A stretch of 64,000 nt of DNA from Alteromonas lipotrueae (GTDB lineage Bacteria > Pseudomonadota > Gammaproteobacteria > Enterobacterales > Alteromonadaceae), in contig NZ_JAESDI010000018.1 in assembly GCF_019249215.1 (NCBI RefSeq), positions 1-64,000 of the forward strand, in the 5' to 3' direction. The notes under the pieces are model-generated. The model worked only from the letters and a program-made list of their open reading frames with translations, had not been told where the DNA came from and searched no databases. Position numbers and translations under genes: made by a program. Positions 43,477 through 53,944 of this stretch are shown here, in pieces (position 1 is the stretch's first letter; every line of letters starts with the position of its first letter).

Positions 43477-43806
43477 ATGGCTACCGAGTCAAACGTTCAC
43501 AATCAATTTCAATCTTTTAGCGAGTTCTATCCTTATTACCTTGCGGAACATGCCAATTTAACTTGTAGAAAATTACACTTTATTGGTTCGTGGTTAGTGT
43601 TAGGTGTCATCGCCAGTAGCATAGTTACAGGTAACTTAGCATTATTGTGGCTGATTCCGGTAGTTGGCTATGGCTTTGCTTGGGTGGGACATTTCTTTTA
43701 TGAAAAAAATAAACCTGCGACTTTTCGCCACCCGCTCTATAGCTTGTTGGGCGACTGGGTGATGTTTAAGGACATCTTAATAGGTAAAGTCAGCCTTAGG
43801 GCTTAA
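43477..43806 (+). CDS. DUF962 (Mpo1-like) membrane protein
   Basis: 109 aa. SFSEFYPYYLAEHANLTCRKLHFIGSW near 13-39 and VGYGFAWVGHFFYEKNKPATFRHPLYSLLGDWVMF near 62-97 contain the conserved His residues (HxxxxxRxxH, HxxxE) of the Mpo1/YGL010w family. Mpo1 in yeast is an Fe-dependent dioxygenase for alpha-oxidation of 2-hydroxy fatty acids; the bacterial function is unverified. Two to three membrane segments. Good GGAGG before ATG 43477. Confidence 0.87.
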   Translation: MATESNVHNQFQSFSEFYPYYLAEHANLTCRKLHFIGSWLVLGVIASSIVTGNLALLWLIPVVGYGFAWVGHFFYEKNKPATFRHPLYSLLGDWVMFKDILIGKVSLRA

Positions 43807-43840
43807 CAATTGCTAAAAACTTAATGGGTGCAAAAAAATA

Positions 43841-43872
43841 AAAACCAGACGCACCCAGTGCGCTGGCTTTTT
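43841..43872 (+). terminator. Rho-independent terminator after the Mpo1-like gene
   Basis: AAAACCAGACGCAC pairs with GTGCGCTGGCTTTTT (one-base bulge), with T tract on the + strand. Confidence 0.85.
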
Positions 43873-43934
43873 AAGTTTTTACCGCAGTGCCTCGCTTTTA
43901 ATCTACACACTAGAAATAGCGCTGCACTGACCGT

Positions 43935-45068
43935 TTACTTGGCGGGGGTGAGTTTTAACACTTTGCCGTTGGTAGCATCGGTTAGCAGATAGATAGCACC
44001 GTTAGGCCCAACTTCTACATCACGAATACGGGCTTGGTTATCACGCACATATTCATGTTGCTCACCAGGCTTACCGCCATCCATCTCGATTCGTCGTAAA
44101 TGCGTGAACTTTAACGAGCCTACCAACAAATCTCCGTTCCACTCTGGAAACAAATCACCTTGGTAGAACGCCATACCGCTTGGTGCGATAGAGGGGTCCC
44201 AGTAAAGTATTGGTTGTTCCATACCGTCCATATGGGTTTTGTCACTGATAATGTCACCGCTGTAATCAATACCATAGGTAATGACAGGCCAACCGTAGTT
44301 AGCACCTTTTGACAACACATTAACTTCATCACCGCCTTTTGGCCCATGTTCCATGGCCCATACATCCCCGGTTTCTGGGTGAATGGTAATACCTTGAACA
44401 TTTCGGTGGCCGAAGCTATAAATTTCAGGGGCTTTCCCGTCAATAAAAGGGTTATCACTAGGCACGCTGCCATCGCGGTTAACACGCACAATGGTACCGA
44501 AATGGTTATCGGTATTTTGCGCTTCCTTCATATATTTATAACGGTCGCCCAAGGTGATAAAAAGCTGCTTGTTGGCATCAAACGCTAAGCGACAACCAAA
44601 ATGAAAGCCGTTATCAATAAGTGGAGCGGCACTAAAGATAGTTTCAACATTTGCTAGCGCGTTGCCGCTAAGCGTTGCTTTGGCAACGCTACTGCTGCTT
44701 CCACCTTCACCAGGTTGGCTGAAACAAAAGTATACCGAATTGTTAGTTTCAAACTCGGGATCGATGGCAATGTCTAACATCCCCCCCTGATTGTTCGCTT
44801 CAACCTCAGGCACATTTGATAAGCGCGGCGATAGTTCACCCGATTGGCTGAGGCGTCTGATGCCGCCCTCGCGCTCGGTAATCAGCATGTCGCCATTAGG
44901 TAGGAAGGTCATCCCCCAAGGGTGAACTAACCCTTGTGCTAATTCAGTAACCACTAGATTTTTATTTGTCTGTGTTTTAGCGTCTGCTTGTTGCGAAAAC
45001 GCTGGCTGAGTTGCCCCAGCCAGCGTTAATGTACAAACAGACAGCACGTTTATCATAGTGCGTGTCAT
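43935..45068 (-). CDS. PQQ-dependent sugar dehydrogenase, YliI type
   Basis: 377 aa with signal peptide (MTRTMINVLSVCTLTLAGATQPAFS). Six-bladed propeller landmarks: LAQGLVHPWGMTFLPNGDMLITEREGG near 43-70, FGCRLAFD near 152, SFGHRNVQGI near 218 and EHGPKGGDEVN near 240, then GPNGAIYLLTD near the end. These residues form the PQQ/Ca pocket of aldose sugar dehydrogenase (Asd/YliI). Periplasmic oxidation of aldoses. Downstream of dps by 29 bases on the same strand, but functional linkage is unclear. Confidence 0.88.
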   Translation of the reverse strand: MTRTMINVLSVCTLTLAGATQPAFSQQADAKTQTNKNLVVTELAQGLVHPWGMTFLPNGDMLITEREGGIRRLSQSGELSPRLSNVPEVEANNQGGMLDIAIDPEFETNNSVYFCFSQPGEGGSSSSVAKATLSGNALANVETIFSAAPLIDNGFHFGCRLAFDANKQLFITLGDRYKYMKEAQNTDNHFGTIVRVNRDGSVPSDNPFIDGKAPEIYSFGHRNVQGITIHPETGDVWAMEHGPKGGDEVNVLSKGANYGWPVITYGIDYSGDIISDKTHMDGMEQPILYWDPSIAPSGMAFYQGDLFPEWNGDLLVGSLKFTHLRRIEMDGGKPGEQHEYVRDNQARIRDVEVGPNGAIYLLTDATNGKVLKLTPAK

Positions 45069-45097
45069 AATTTATCCGCCGTAAAGAGTATTTCGGC

Positions 45098-45571
45098 TTA
45101 TTTTGCCAACATTGCGCGAAGCATCCAAGCAGACTTTTCGTGAACGCGCATACGATCACCAATCAGTGCAGCAGAAGACTCGTCATCTGCGTCTTGCGCT
45201 AACTTAAGTGAATCACGCGATGTTTTAACCACTTGCTCGTGACCATGGGTAAGTAATGCCACCATTTCTGATGCTTCAGGTACGCCTTCCACTTCATCAA
45301 TTGCGCTTAATTCAGCGAATGACTTGTAGGTACCTGGCGCTGAAACACCTAGTGTGCGAATACGTTCAGCAATTTCATCAACTGCCTCTGCAAGCTCTGT
45401 GTATTGTTCTTCAAACATCAGGTGTAGTTGTCTAAATTGTGGACCTTCTACATTCCAATGGAAGTTATGGGTTTGTAGGTAAAGCGTGTAAGAATCTGCT
45501 AATAGTTTTTTAAGGCCTTCAGCCACTGCATTACGATCTTCTTCTGAAATGCCGATATCAATCTTGCTCAT
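45098..45571 (-). CDS. dps: Dps-family DNA-binding ferritin
   Basis: 157 aa. The ferroxidase ligands are in [24 protein letters not shown] near 34-57 (His, His, Glu, Asp of the dodecamer interface), and [15 protein letters not shown] follows. A short N-terminal tail with few lysines suggests weak DNA binding. Stores iron and consumes hydrogen peroxide. GGAG precedes ATG 45571. Usually under OxyR or stationary-phase control; no site is assigned. Confidence 0.94.
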   Translation of the reverse strand: MSKIDIGISEEDRNAVAEGLKKLLADSYTLYLQTHNFHWNVEGPQFRQLHLMFEEQYTELAEAVDEIAERIRTLGVSAPGTYKSFAELSAIDEVEGVPEASEMVALLTHGHEQVVKTSRDSLKLAQDADDESSAALIGDRMRVHEKSAWMLRAMLAK

Positions 45572-45710
45572 ATGTCTCTCCTTGGGTTAGCAACTAATTC
45601 ACTAATTTAGAATTGAAAATACCATTCAAATGTTACCTTAATGATACTCTAAGAATATTGATTTGGATTATAATTATAGCGATTGTGCACATCTACTTTG
45701 TCGATTCACT

Positions 45711-46196
45711 TCAATGATGATGCTGATGGCTCGCTTCTTTATCCATTCCTATAATCGGTAAATCTACGGTGTAATCTGGGGCAGCGTCAAAAGACAGGGT
45801 AAGTGACACACTATTGCCTTCAACTAGCCCTTTTTCTAACCCCAACAACATCACGTGATACCCGCCCGGCGCAAAGGAAAGCGATTCACTTGGCGCAATG
45901 ACTATTCCCTCTTTTACTTCTCGCATACGCATCATGTCATTATTCATTTCGGTGGTATGAATTTGCGCGTCGCTGGCAATATCATTGCTTACGTTTACAC
46001 CTGTTAATTTAACCGGTGTTTCGCTTTTATTACGCAGCGTAAAGTAAAGGGCGGCAGATTGTGCCATTGGAAATGTAGCGCGGGCGAAGCCGTCACTAAC
46101 AGAAACAGGGTGCGTAGCTTGAACACTGCACGCCGTCAGTGCAAACATAAACACTGAAAGTAACTTAAAGGATAGTGAATGAGTATTGGGTGTCAT
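45711..46196 (-). CDS. Periplasmic copper chaperone PCu(A)C
   Basis: 161 aa from ATG 46196 (GGAAG seven bases upstream; ATG 46250 is less likely). Signal or lipoprotein-like N-terminus ending LTACSVQATHP. Copper motif H-x-x-x-M...M-x-M followed by H-x-M (IHTTEMNNDMMRM and PGGYHVML) is complete, and the C-terminus is His-rich (HQHHH). It delivers Cu(I) to cytochrome oxidase or scavenges copper in the periplasm. Stands alone. Confidence 0.92.
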   Translation of the reverse strand: MTPNTHSLSFKLLSVFMFALTACSVQATHPVSVSDGFARATFPMAQSAALYFTLRNKSETPVKLTGVNVSNDIASDAQIHTTEMNNDMMRMREVKEGIVIAPSESLSFAPGGYHVMLLGLEKGLVEGNSVSLTLSFDAAPDYTVDLPIIGMDKEASHQHHH

Positions 46197-46353
46197 ACCG
46201 CCGCTTCCAAAATAAAAAGTTGGCCAATAGTGTACGGTAGGTTTATTCAATAAAGAAGAAAATATAGAGATTCTGAAAATGTATCCCGAAAGGGAAAGCT
46301 ATAGCGAGGAAGTTAACCTAGAAAGGACTAGATAAAAACGCGATGTGAAAGAA

Positions 46354-46429
<76 letters not shown>

Positions 46430-46481
46430 ACACTTTTCACACCCACTGGGTTAACAGCGGATGCGTATAATAGCCACAATT

Positions 46482-46500
46482 AAAAGGTTGTCAACCTTTT
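46482..46500 (-). terminator. Palindrome at the 3' end of purK
   Basis: AAAAGGTTG / CAACCTTTT around a single base, overlapping the purK stop codon; minus strand continues TTTTAATT. Could act as terminator or 3' stabilising hairpin. Confidence 0.4.
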
Positions 46501-47627
46501 AAACGTTTTGCCTCGCCAATCAGTTTCGGAAAGTACTCTAACGGCAAATATTGGCTCAAATCGTGTAATTTTTCGCCCAATTTTTGGTAGCTGTCAGTGG
46601 TAACATTGATATGACCCATCTTGCGTTTTTCACGCACCGATTTTCCATACCAATGTAAATGACTGCCATCAATACTCAATAGCTCTCTTGAAAAACTACT
46701 GCAGCCAATAATATTTATCATTGCGCTTAGCCCAATAGCCGATGTGTCACCCAAAGGTAAGCCACAAATTGCACGAAGGTGATTTTCAAATTGACTGGTT
46801 ACTGCACCTGATTGACTCCAATGGCCAGAATTGTGAACTCTTGGCGCAAGTTCATTAACCAAGAGTTCATCACCACATTGAAACAATTCAACCGCTAACA
46901 CGCCGACATAGTCCATACCTTCAGCCAGTTTCACAAAAATATCGTGAGCTTTGGCCTGAAGCGCTTCATTAACATGAGTAGCAGGGGCAACCGACACATG
47001 TAGTTGGCCTTGATAATGTAAATTTTCAGCGAGCGGGTAAGTGCGCACATCGCCTTGCTTGTTGCGCACGCCAATTAATGAAAGCTCACGTTCAAAGGCC
47101 ACCATCTTCTCTACCACAAGAGGTACTTTTTCTAAATTTAAGGTGGCTAAAGCCCGTTTAAGTTCAGGCAGCTCATCTTTATTGGCTAATCGCCATTGCC
47201 CATAGCCATCATAACCATCACGACTGGATTTTAGAATCAGCTTCTCGCCCAATGCTTCAACACATTCATCAAGCTGATCTAAGTGAGTAACAATACGGTG
47301 CGCACTGTTAGCGACTTTCATGCCCTCAAGTAATGCTTTTTCTCGCACTCTATCAGCGCCAACCAAAATGCTTTCAATACTGGGCATTAACTTGCCCGTT
47401 TTGGTCGCTTCTTCAAGCAAGCGCTCTGGCACATGTTCAAATTCTACCGTGAGTGCATCAGCACCTTCTAAGGCTTGATCTAAGGTGGTATCAAGGGGGG
47501 TTTTACTTACTGGGTGCACGACAGTATCGTTGTTTACGTCGACAGCCTGCACGTCAATGCCGAGCGGACTGCCCGCCAAATACATCATTTGCGCCAATTG
47601 GCCTGCACCGTAAACGACTACTCTCAT
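46491..47627 (-). CDS. purK: N5-carboxyaminoimidazole ribonucleotide synthetase
   Basis: 378 aa ATP-grasp enzyme. N-terminal [13 protein letters not shown] is the nucleotide-entry loop, [15 protein letters not shown] near 133-147 and [24 protein letters not shown] near 245-270 the ATP-grasp core. Converts AIR and bicarbonate to N5-CAIR in purine synthesis. Its ATG overlaps the stop of purE by ATGA (translational coupling). A short palindrome covers its stop. Confidence 0.97.
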   Translation of the reverse strand: MRVVVYGAGQLAQMMYLAGSPLGIDVQAVDVNNDTVVHPVSKTPLDTTLDQALEGADALTVEFEHVPERLLEEATKTGKLMPSIESILVGADRVREKALLEGMKVANSAHRIVTHLDQLDECVEALGEKLILKSSRDGYDGYGQWRLANKDELPELKRALATLNLEKVPLVVEKMVAFERELSLIGVRNKQGDVRTYPLAENLHYQGQLHVSVAPATHVNEALQAKAHDIFVKLAEGMDYVGVLAVELFQCGDELLVNELAPRVHNSGHWSQSGAVTSQFENHLRAICGLPLGDTSAIGLSAMINIIGCSSFSRELLSIDGSHLHWYGKSVREKRKMGHINVTTDSYQKLGEKLHDLSQYLPLEYFPKLIGEAKRLKG

Positions 47628-48118
47628 TCGTCAAGCTCCAAGGTATTGCTTGAAGCCAATACCGTCTCGGTTTGTTGCTTTCGAAAGGCAATGACTGCAT
47701 CGCGCACATTCTTATCTTGCAAAGCCACCACTTGAGCCGCTAGCAGACCCGCATTGGCTGCACCTGCTTCGCCGATGGCTAATGTGCCAACCGCTACGCC
47801 CTTAGGCATTTGTACAATTGATAACAGGGAATCAAGACCGCTTAATGCTTTAGATTTTACCGGACAACCAAATACTGGCAAGTGCGTGTGCGCAGCAATC
47901 ATACCCGGTAAGTGTGCTGCACCACCAGCGCCAGCAATAATGGCACTAAAGCCTTCATCTGCTGCACCTTCTGCAAATTCAACCAACAAGTTTGGCGTTC
48001 TGTGTGCTGATACCACTTTTGCGTCGAATTCAACACCAAACGACTTCAGCATTTTCGCTGCTTGTTGCATGGTAGGCCAGTCTGAGGTTGAGCCCATAAC
48101 TATTGCGACTTTCGCCAT
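47624..48118 (-). CDS. purE: N5-CAIR mutase
   Basis: 164 aa, class I Pur[15 protein letters not shown] near 3-16, [18 protein letters not shown] near 36-53 and [26 protein letters not shown] near 61-87 are diagnostic; the catalytic His lies in SAHR. Moves the carboxylate to C4 of AIR. Forms an operon with purK, which it overlaps by four bases. PurR-type control is known in relatives but no PUR box is recognised. Confidence 0.98.
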   Translation of the reverse strand: MAKVAIVMGSTSDWPTMQQAAKMLKSFGVEFDAKVVSAHRTPNLLVEFAEGAADEGFSAIIAGAGGAAHLPGMIAAHTHLPVFGCPVKSKALSGLDSLLSIVQMPKGVAVGTLAIGEAGAANAGLLAAQVVALQDKNVRDAVIAFRKQQTETVLASSNTLELDE

Positions 48119-48360
48119 CTAGAAATCCTCTGAGATAGGTAAATTGGATAACCGGAAAAGCCCGCGATTGTAGCCTAAATCGCCAACAAATCCCACATAT
48201 TAGCCGTAAGTGATCTAGCCGAGCCCTCATTTTCGTAAAACACTTATATAATTACAAATGGTTAATACTTCCAGTGCCACTTGGTAATCTTTACGACTAC
48301 CTCTTTTTTCTCGACTGGTTGTAAGCCTTTATTTGGCTAAGGTAAACGGAGGTATCAATA

Positions 48361-49638
48361 ATGTCGAAAGAGCATCAAACAGGCGTAATTGATGAAGTTA
48401 TTGAAGAAGTGCAGGACGTAGTATCAGATTTTCTTAATAGAGAAGCCGCGCCTGGCATTTTACTGATGATTGCTACTGTTCTGGCGCTTATCATTGCTAA
48501 CTCTCCTCTTGATCACCTATACGACCAATTAATTAGCCTACCGGTGCAAATTTCAGCAGGCACGTGGGCGATTGATAAGCCCTTACTTTTATGGATTAAC
48601 GATGGCTTTATGGCCGTTTTCTTCTTTCATGTTGGGTTGGAGCTCAAACGTGAAATATGTGAAGGTGAACTATCAAACCCCAAAGATATTGTTTTACCTG
48701 CCACCGGTGCCATAGGCGGCATGCTATTACCGGCCTTAATTTACGTTGGAATTAACTGGGACAACCCTGTAGCAATTGCCGGGTGGGCGATTCCAGCGGC
48801 AACCGATATTGCCTTTGCATTGGGTATTTTGGCGTTATTAGGAAGCCGTGTGCCCACTAGCCTTAAGATTTTTTTAGTCACCTTGGCCATTATTGACGAT
48901 ATTGGCGCTATTGTGATTATTGCGCTTTTCTATACCAACCACATCACTATGGGTGCGCTGTTGGTGGCAGCGGCTTGCTTACTGCTGTTATGGCACATGA
49001 ACAGACGCAATGTAGTGGATATTCCTGCTTATATGATGGTAGGCATTATCTTATGGGTGGCGATGCTCAAATCTGGAGTACATGCCACGCTAGCCGGTGT
49101 TATTTTGGCGGCCTTTATACCCATGCGTGACAGTAAGGATGAAACCTACTCGCCGGTAACCCGCTTAGAACGTAGCTTAAATAGCACAGTGAGTTTTGCC
49201 ATTTTACCCCTCTTTGCTTTCGCTAATGCAGGGATAAGCTTCGGTAATATAAGCCCAGAGGGCATTTTTCACCCCGTTACTTTTGGCATATTTTTGGGCC
49301 TAGTGATAGGCAAGCAAGTTGGGGTATTCGGCTTTTGCTATTTAATGATTAAGCTCAAGCTGGCAACCTTGCCTGATGACCTCAACTTAAAACATATTTA
49401 CGGTTGTGCCCTGCTGTGTGGCGTGGGCTTTACCATGAGCTTGTTTATTGGTGGTTTAGCCTTTGAAGAAACAGGTATTAATCAGATTTTCGACGAGCGA
49501 GTGGGTATTTTGGCCGGCTCAATTGTATCGGCAACCTTGGGCTACATTGTATTGTATATGGTAGGCAATAAACCTGTTAACAATAGAGGAAAAGTAGCGT
49601 CAAACGCGAGCAAGTTCACGGGCAATACTGTCGATTAA
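48361..49638 (+). CDS. nhaA: Na+/H+ antiporter NhaA
   Basis: 425 aa. Twelve membrane helices with VFFFHVGLELKREICEGEL near 90, IPAATDIAFALGILALLGSRVP near 143 and the paired Asp of IIDDIGAIVIIALFY near 178, which bind Na+ and protons. It exports sodium at alkaline pH, fitting a marine host. Compared with the 388-residue E. coli protein it has an N-terminal extension and a longer C-terminal tail; the final 39 bases overlap the convergent histidine kinase gene. GGAGG precedes ATG 48361. Confidence 0.97.
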   Translation: MSKEHQTGVIDEVIEEVQDVVSDFLNREAAPGILLMIATVLALIIANSPLDHLYDQLISLPVQISAGTWAIDKPLLLWINDGFMAVFFFHVGLELKREICEGELSNPKDIVLPATGAIGGMLLPALIYVGINWDNPVAIAGWAIPAATDIAFALGILALLGSRVPTSLKIFLVTLAIIDDIGAIVIIALFYTNHITMGALLVAAACLLLLWHMNRRNVVDIPAYMMVGIILWVAMLKSGVHATLAGVILAAFIPMRDSKDETYSPVTRLERSLNSTVSFAILPLFAFANAGISFGNISPEGIFHPVTFGIFLGLVIGKQVGVFGFCYLMIKLKLATLPDDLNLKHIYGCALLCGVGFTMSLFIGGLAFEETGINQIFDERVGILAGSIVSATLGYIVLYMVGNKPVNNRGKVASNASKFTGNTVD

Positions 49639-52419
49639 CACCTGTTTTCTAATCGGCTTGCTTAAATGTGCATTCATACCGGCGGCTATACACGCCGCCT
49701 TATCATCGGCATAAGCATTTGCCGTTAATGCAATAATGATCACGCTATCTTTGTTCAGCGCATGCTGACGAATCTGTTTCGATGCAGTAAGGCCGTCCAT
49801 TACAGGCATTTGGTAATCCATTAAAATAACATCAAACGTATGACGTTTCGCAGCCTCTATCGCTTCAATACCATTTTTAGCCCTGATGCGTTTAACGCCA
49901 ACAGAGCCAAGCATATCCATGACAATATCAGCGTTTACATCGTTATCTTCAGCAAGTAATACTCGTAGTGTGCTTGGTAAAGAATGCGCTTTTACATTGG
50001 ATGTAGCTTCTTGCGTTTCGCCTTTTTCACACGGAAAACTAAAATAAAAAGTGGTTCCTGTGCCTTCAGTACTTTCAACTGTAATACTGCCACCAAGGAG
50101 CTCTACAAGCCCTTTCGTAATGGCCAACCCCAATCCAGTCCCCCCATAATCACGGGTTATAGAGGCATCAGCCTGTTCAAACTGATCGAATATGCTATCA
50201 ATCTTTTCTGGTGGTATGCCAATGCCTGAATCTGTAACCGAACAATAGAGCTCGCCTTGGGTGTAGCTATAATTGGCTTCAACCAAAATGGTGCCTTGAT
50301 GGGTAAACTTAATCGCATTGCTTACCAAGTTATTAATGATTTGGCTAAGCTTGCCTCCATCGGTAATCACCACTTGTGGAACATTTTCATCAATACTCAC
50401 GTCAATCGAAATGCCTTTCTTGCTTGCACTTCGCTCGTACAGCACACTGCACGCATCGATGGTTTGTGCAACGGAAACACTTCGCTTATCCAGTAGCATT
50501 TTACCTGACTCAATTTTTGACCAATCTAAGATGCTGTCGAGGATCATTAAAAGGTGGCTGGCAGAAGTCGATATCGTTTCCGTTCTATGGCGTGCCCCGT
50601 CAGGTAAGGGTAACTCCATCATTAATTCGCACGATCCAATAATGCCATTCATTGGGGTACGAATTTCATGGCTCATATTGGCTAAAAATTGGGTTTTAGC
50701 CACGCTCGCCGCTTTTGCTTCTTCAAGCGCCGTGGCCAAGTGTCGCGTTTTCTCTTCAATCTTATTTTCTAAACTATGGTTAAACTCAGCGAGTTCAACA
50801 TTTAGCGCTTGTTCTTTGGCGCGGGCGAATTCAAGGGCTTTAAAAGCATCAAATAAGCGCCCTTCTAAGCTACTAAACTCATCATTAAGAGAAGCAAGTT
50901 CTTGTATGTGCAACGTACTCCCCGCTAACGTTGCCTCTCTACGTACTTCTGAAGGCGTAAAATTGGCTATATAGCGTATTAGCCTGCGAATGGGAGACTC
51001 AATCATTCGTGCCACCACAGAGCCCATGAACGTACCAAACACTGACAAGGCGAGGAGCAATAATAAGTCAATCAACAAATACTCGCTCATTGCCGACAAA
51101 AAACGTCGATAATCGTAGTAATAGCTAACCTGCCAATCTGCGGTAGGCAGCTGACCTTCCAGCCTCAACCATTGCTTGTTAAGCGGCCCATCTTCAATTT
51201 TGATATCGCACTCACCATCGCATGAATACGCAGGCGCCTTGTTCAGTGGCTTTAAGCCTAACGCGTCTGACGCGTAAATAACCTCACCTTTAGCATCTTC
51301 GAGTAAAAGCGAAAAACCATCAAGATTAAGTGCATCTACTGTCGAGAAGCTTCGAAGGGATAATGAGCCTTCTACAATACCAATAGGTGCGCCATTGTCA
51401 TTTAGAATAGGCGAGGACATGGCAACAATGGCATCGTTTCCAAACCCTTGCCCTTGGAAAACATTAGAAAGATACGGCCCGCCCGTTTCCATTGCCTGAG
51501 AAAAATAAGGTCGGTAAGCCACATTGCCAGCACCGACTGCCTGTGCTTTGTTCAATAGTCCAGGTGGGTAGGAGTGGGTTATATTTCCACTTTCATCGGC
51601 CACTAAAAAAGTGATGAATTCAGGGTAATGCGCAGCTAAAACTGAAAGCTGATTGCTGCTAGCCTCTTCTAACTTTTCAATTGCATAGGGCGTAGATAGT
51701 GATTGCGAAGCAACAGCGATCGCTTTTTGATGTTGCCCTATAAAATCGGATAATTGTTGCTCTAATACCGCAACACGTTGTTGCATGTACCGAATGATTT
51801 GTGCTTCTTGATCATCTTGATATAGCGCGACAGATAAATACACCACCGCCATGGAGGCTGCAAAAAAACAACCTGAAAAGAAATAACTGAACAGAAAATG
51901 CAGTGAGACTTTTTCTTGCGACCCCGTCTTGGTGTGTTTAAGCCCTTTATTCGCTAGAAACACAAAGTGCCCAGAGATAAGCCCAAACACACCGCTTACC
52001 CAGGTGACAAGCACCCCCGAAAACATCATTGTTGGCTGGTCGGCTTCGTAAAGCGCATGTTCTAACAATAATATGGGTAGGAAAATAAGCGACCAAAAGC
52101 CAGCGCCTACTTTAATTACTCGGCTCAGGGATTTTTTGTACCCGAATAAGCTTACTACGATTGGGAGTAAAGACAGGCTTTCTTTACCCACAATACTGCC
52201 GTGAGTTAGCCATAAAGGAACGCAGATAACTAACGCAATCGGTATTGCGATTACAGGAGGGAACCGAAGTGCGGCATATACGCCAACCCCAACCCCGAAA
52301 ACAGCGATACCGCTGCTATCAAATGGCGCAGGCACTGCGTTTAAAGCAATACCCACAACCACTACAAGTAACAGGTGTAATACCAGAGTTAACGACCACT
52401 GATGTTTATCGTACAACAA
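49600..52419 (-). CDS. Hybrid sensor histidine kinase/response regulator with Cache sensor
   Basis: 939 aa. Six hydrophobic segments (about 8-165 and 185-208; MASE-like), a periplasmic Cache-like region (about 210-430, YPEFITFLVADESGNITHSYP and GNVAYRPYFSQAM), a further membrane segment near 438-462, a HAMP/coiled coil, HisKA (SHEIRTPMNG near 582, phosphorylated His), HATPase (NNLVSNAIKFTHQG, GTGLGLAI) and a receiver domain (AEDNDVNADIV near 820; MDYQMPVMDG near 868, phospho-Asp). No output domain, so it passes phosphate to an unseen Hpt protein. Converges on nhaA with overlapping 3' ends. Confidence 0.93.
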   Translation of the reverse strand: MLYDKHQWSLTLVLHLLLVVVVGIALNAVPAPFDSSGIAVFGVGVGVYAALRFPPVIAIPIALVICVPLWLTHGSIVGKESLSLLPIVVSLFGYKKSLSRVIKVGAGFWSLIFLPILLLEHALYEADQPTMMFSGVLVTWVSGVFGLISGHFVFLANKGLKHTKTGSQEKVSLHFLFSYFFSGCFFAASMAVVYLSVALYQDDQEAQIIRYMQQRVAVLEQQLSDFIGQHQKAIAVASQSLSTPYAIEKLEEASSNQLSVLAAHYPEFITFLVADESGNITHSYPPGLLNKAQAVGAGNVAYRPYFSQAMETGGPYLSNVFQGQGFGNDAIVAMSSPILNDNGAPIGIVEGSLSLRSFSTVDALNLDGFSLLLEDAKGEVIYASDALGLKPLNKAPAYSCDGECDIKIEDGPLNKQWLRLEGQLPTADWQVSYYYDYRRFLSAMSEYLLIDLLLLLALSVFGTFMGSVVARMIESPIRRLIRYIANFTPSEVRREATLAGSTLHIQELASLNDEFSSLEGRLFDAFKALEFARAKEQALNVELAEFNHSLENKIEEKTRHLATALEEAKAASVAKTQFLANMSHEIRTPMNGIIGSCELMMELPLPDGARHRTETISTSASHLLMILDSILDWSKIESGKMLLDKRSVSVAQTIDACSVLYERSASKKGISIDVSIDENVPQVVITDGGKLSQIINNLVSNAIKFTHQGTILVEANYSYTQGELYCSVTDSGIGIPPEKIDSIFDQFEQADASITRDYGGTGLGLAITKGLVELLGGSITVESTEGTGTTFYFSFPCEKGETQEATSNVKAHSLPSTLRVLLAEDNDVNADIVMDMLGSVGVKRIRAKNGIEAIEAAKRHTFDVILMDYQMPVMDGLTASKQIRQHALNKDSVIIIALTANAYADDKAACIAAGMNAHLSKPIRKQVLIDSIARELARV

Positions 52420-52443
52420 CGCCCCCCTCTGGCATCACCATGA

Positions 52444-53733
52444 TTAATGTTGCGCCATGTAATCTAACGTAAAGTTAGTCAGTAATTTCACACCTAGTTT
52501 CATACCCGAATCGTCTACATAAAACTCAGGGGTATGGTGAGCAGGGCTATCTTGCTCGGAAACATCCAGCGGCTTCCCACCAACCCAAACATACAAGCCT
52601 GGCACTTCCTCTTGGAAAAAAGAAAAATCTTCCGCTCCCGTGACAGGTTTAGACACGATGGCATTTTCAGCCCCTGCAGTACGTTGCATGGTTGGCACCA
52701 TGGCTTGCGTAAGTTCGGGGTCGTTATAGGTAATGGGATAGTAGTAATCTAAAGGAAGCGTTAGTTCTGCTTGAGCACCCATACTCTCAGCGATAGCGTT
52801 CACTTTACGCGGAAGCGATTCGTAAATATGTTCACGTGCTGCTTTATTTAACGTGCGAATGGTGCCTACCATTTCGACTTCGTTGGGAATAATGTTTGAA
52901 CGGTTTCCGCCATGAATTGAACCGATAGAAACCACTGCAGCATCATCAATGAGCTTAAGTTCACGACTAACAATGGTTTGAATAGACATGATCATTTGCG
53001 CCGCAGTGACCACTGGGTCGACACTTTTCCACGGGTACGCGCCATGGGCTTGCTTACCGTGAATAACAATTTTGAACGGGTCTACCGCAGCCATGGTGCC
53101 GCCAGAGTTGTAGCGCACTGTGCCTACATCGGTGTTTGAACTAATATGTAACCCGAAAATAACATCGACATCAGGGTTTTTAAGTACCCCTTCTTTTACC
53201 ATGACTTCAGCACCACCCGTCTCACCAGAAGGTGCACCTTCTTCAGCAGGTTGAAAGATGAACTTCACTTTACCTTTAAGTTCACCTTTAATATTAGTCA
53301 GTATTTTTGCCGCCCCCATTAGCATGGCCATGTGAGTATCGTGTCCACAAGCATGCATAACTGGCACGTCTTGGCCGTTATATTCGCCCATTTGCGTAGA
53401 GCGGTAGGATAAATCACCCTGCTCTTTAACCGGTAAACCGTCCATATCAGCTCGCAGCGCGACAACAGGGCCGGGTTTGCCGCTATCGAGTATCGCAACT
53501 ACACCTGTGCTAGCTACGCCGGTTTCAACTTCCAGGCCAAGCGATGTAAGGTAGTTTGCTACGTATTTCGCGGTGTTAAATTCACGATTAGACAGTTCTG
53601 GGAATTCGTGAAAGTGGTGGCGCCATTCAATAACGTCTGCTTCTACTTCCGTGGCCAATGCGTCAACATCGACTTGTGCAAAGGCAAAAGTGGCACAGCT
53701 TGCCATAGCGAGAGAGATTAACTTTCGATACAT
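52444..53733 (-). CDS. M20-family amidohydrolase, exported
   Basis: 429 aa from ATG 53733 (GGAATAG upstream; the ORF continues upstream to 53907 without signal). Signal peptide MYRKLISLAMASCATFAFA. Metal-site motifs: WRHHFHEFPELSNREF near 37-52, MHACGHDTHMAM near 126-137, PAEEGAPSGETGGAEVM near 160-176 and HTPEFYVDD near 400. These fit the IAL/hippurate hydrolase group that deacylates N-acyl amino acids. Located in the periplasm. Lies downstream of the rho terminator. Confidence 0.9.
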   Translation of the reverse strand: MYRKLISLAMASCATFAFAQVDVDALATEVEADVIEWRHHFHEFPELSNREFNTAKYVANYLTSLGLEVETGVASTGVVAILDSGKPGPVVALRADMDGLPVKEQGDLSYRSTQMGEYNGQDVPVMHACGHDTHMAMLMGAAKILTNIKGELKGKVKFIFQPAEEGAPSGETGGAEVMVKEGVLKNPDVDVIFGLHISSNTDVGTVRYNSGGTMAAVDPFKIVIHGKQAHGAYPWKSVDPVVTAAQMIMSIQTIVSRELKLIDDAAVVSIGSIHGGNRSNIIPNEVEMVGTIRTLNKAAREHIYESLPRKVNAIAESMGAQAELTLPLDYYYPITYNDPELTQAMVPTMQRTAGAENAIVSKPVTGAEDFSFFQEEVPGLYVWVGGKPLDVSEQDSPAHHTPEFYVDDSGMKLGVKLLTNFTLDYMAQH

Positions 53734-53907
53734 AACATCTATTCCGTTGTAGAGTAAAACGCCAGAATAAACTATCTGGTAGCTAAAAAATACGAGTACC
53801 AATTGCGGTGTGACTTCTGAAAGTAACCTATTCAATGGCCAGTGAACATTAGACAGAAGTCTAATAAGAATTGTTTCTATTAAGTGGGAAGTAAGATTCG
53901 GGCACAA

Positions 53908-53931
53908 AAAAAGCGCCCTTAGGCGCTTTTT
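53908..53931 (-). terminator. Rho-independent terminator of rho
   Basis: AAAAAGCGCC / GGCGCTTTTT with loop CTTA; minus-strand T tract of seven. Lies just after the rho stop. Confidence 0.95.
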
Positions 53932-53944
53932 CTATAAAAACGGG

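Noticed and set aside
50318..50974. Plus-strand ORF of 218 codons inside the hybrid kinase
   Set aside because: Antisense to the HisKA/HATPase core, which has clear motifs; the translation looks like composition noise.
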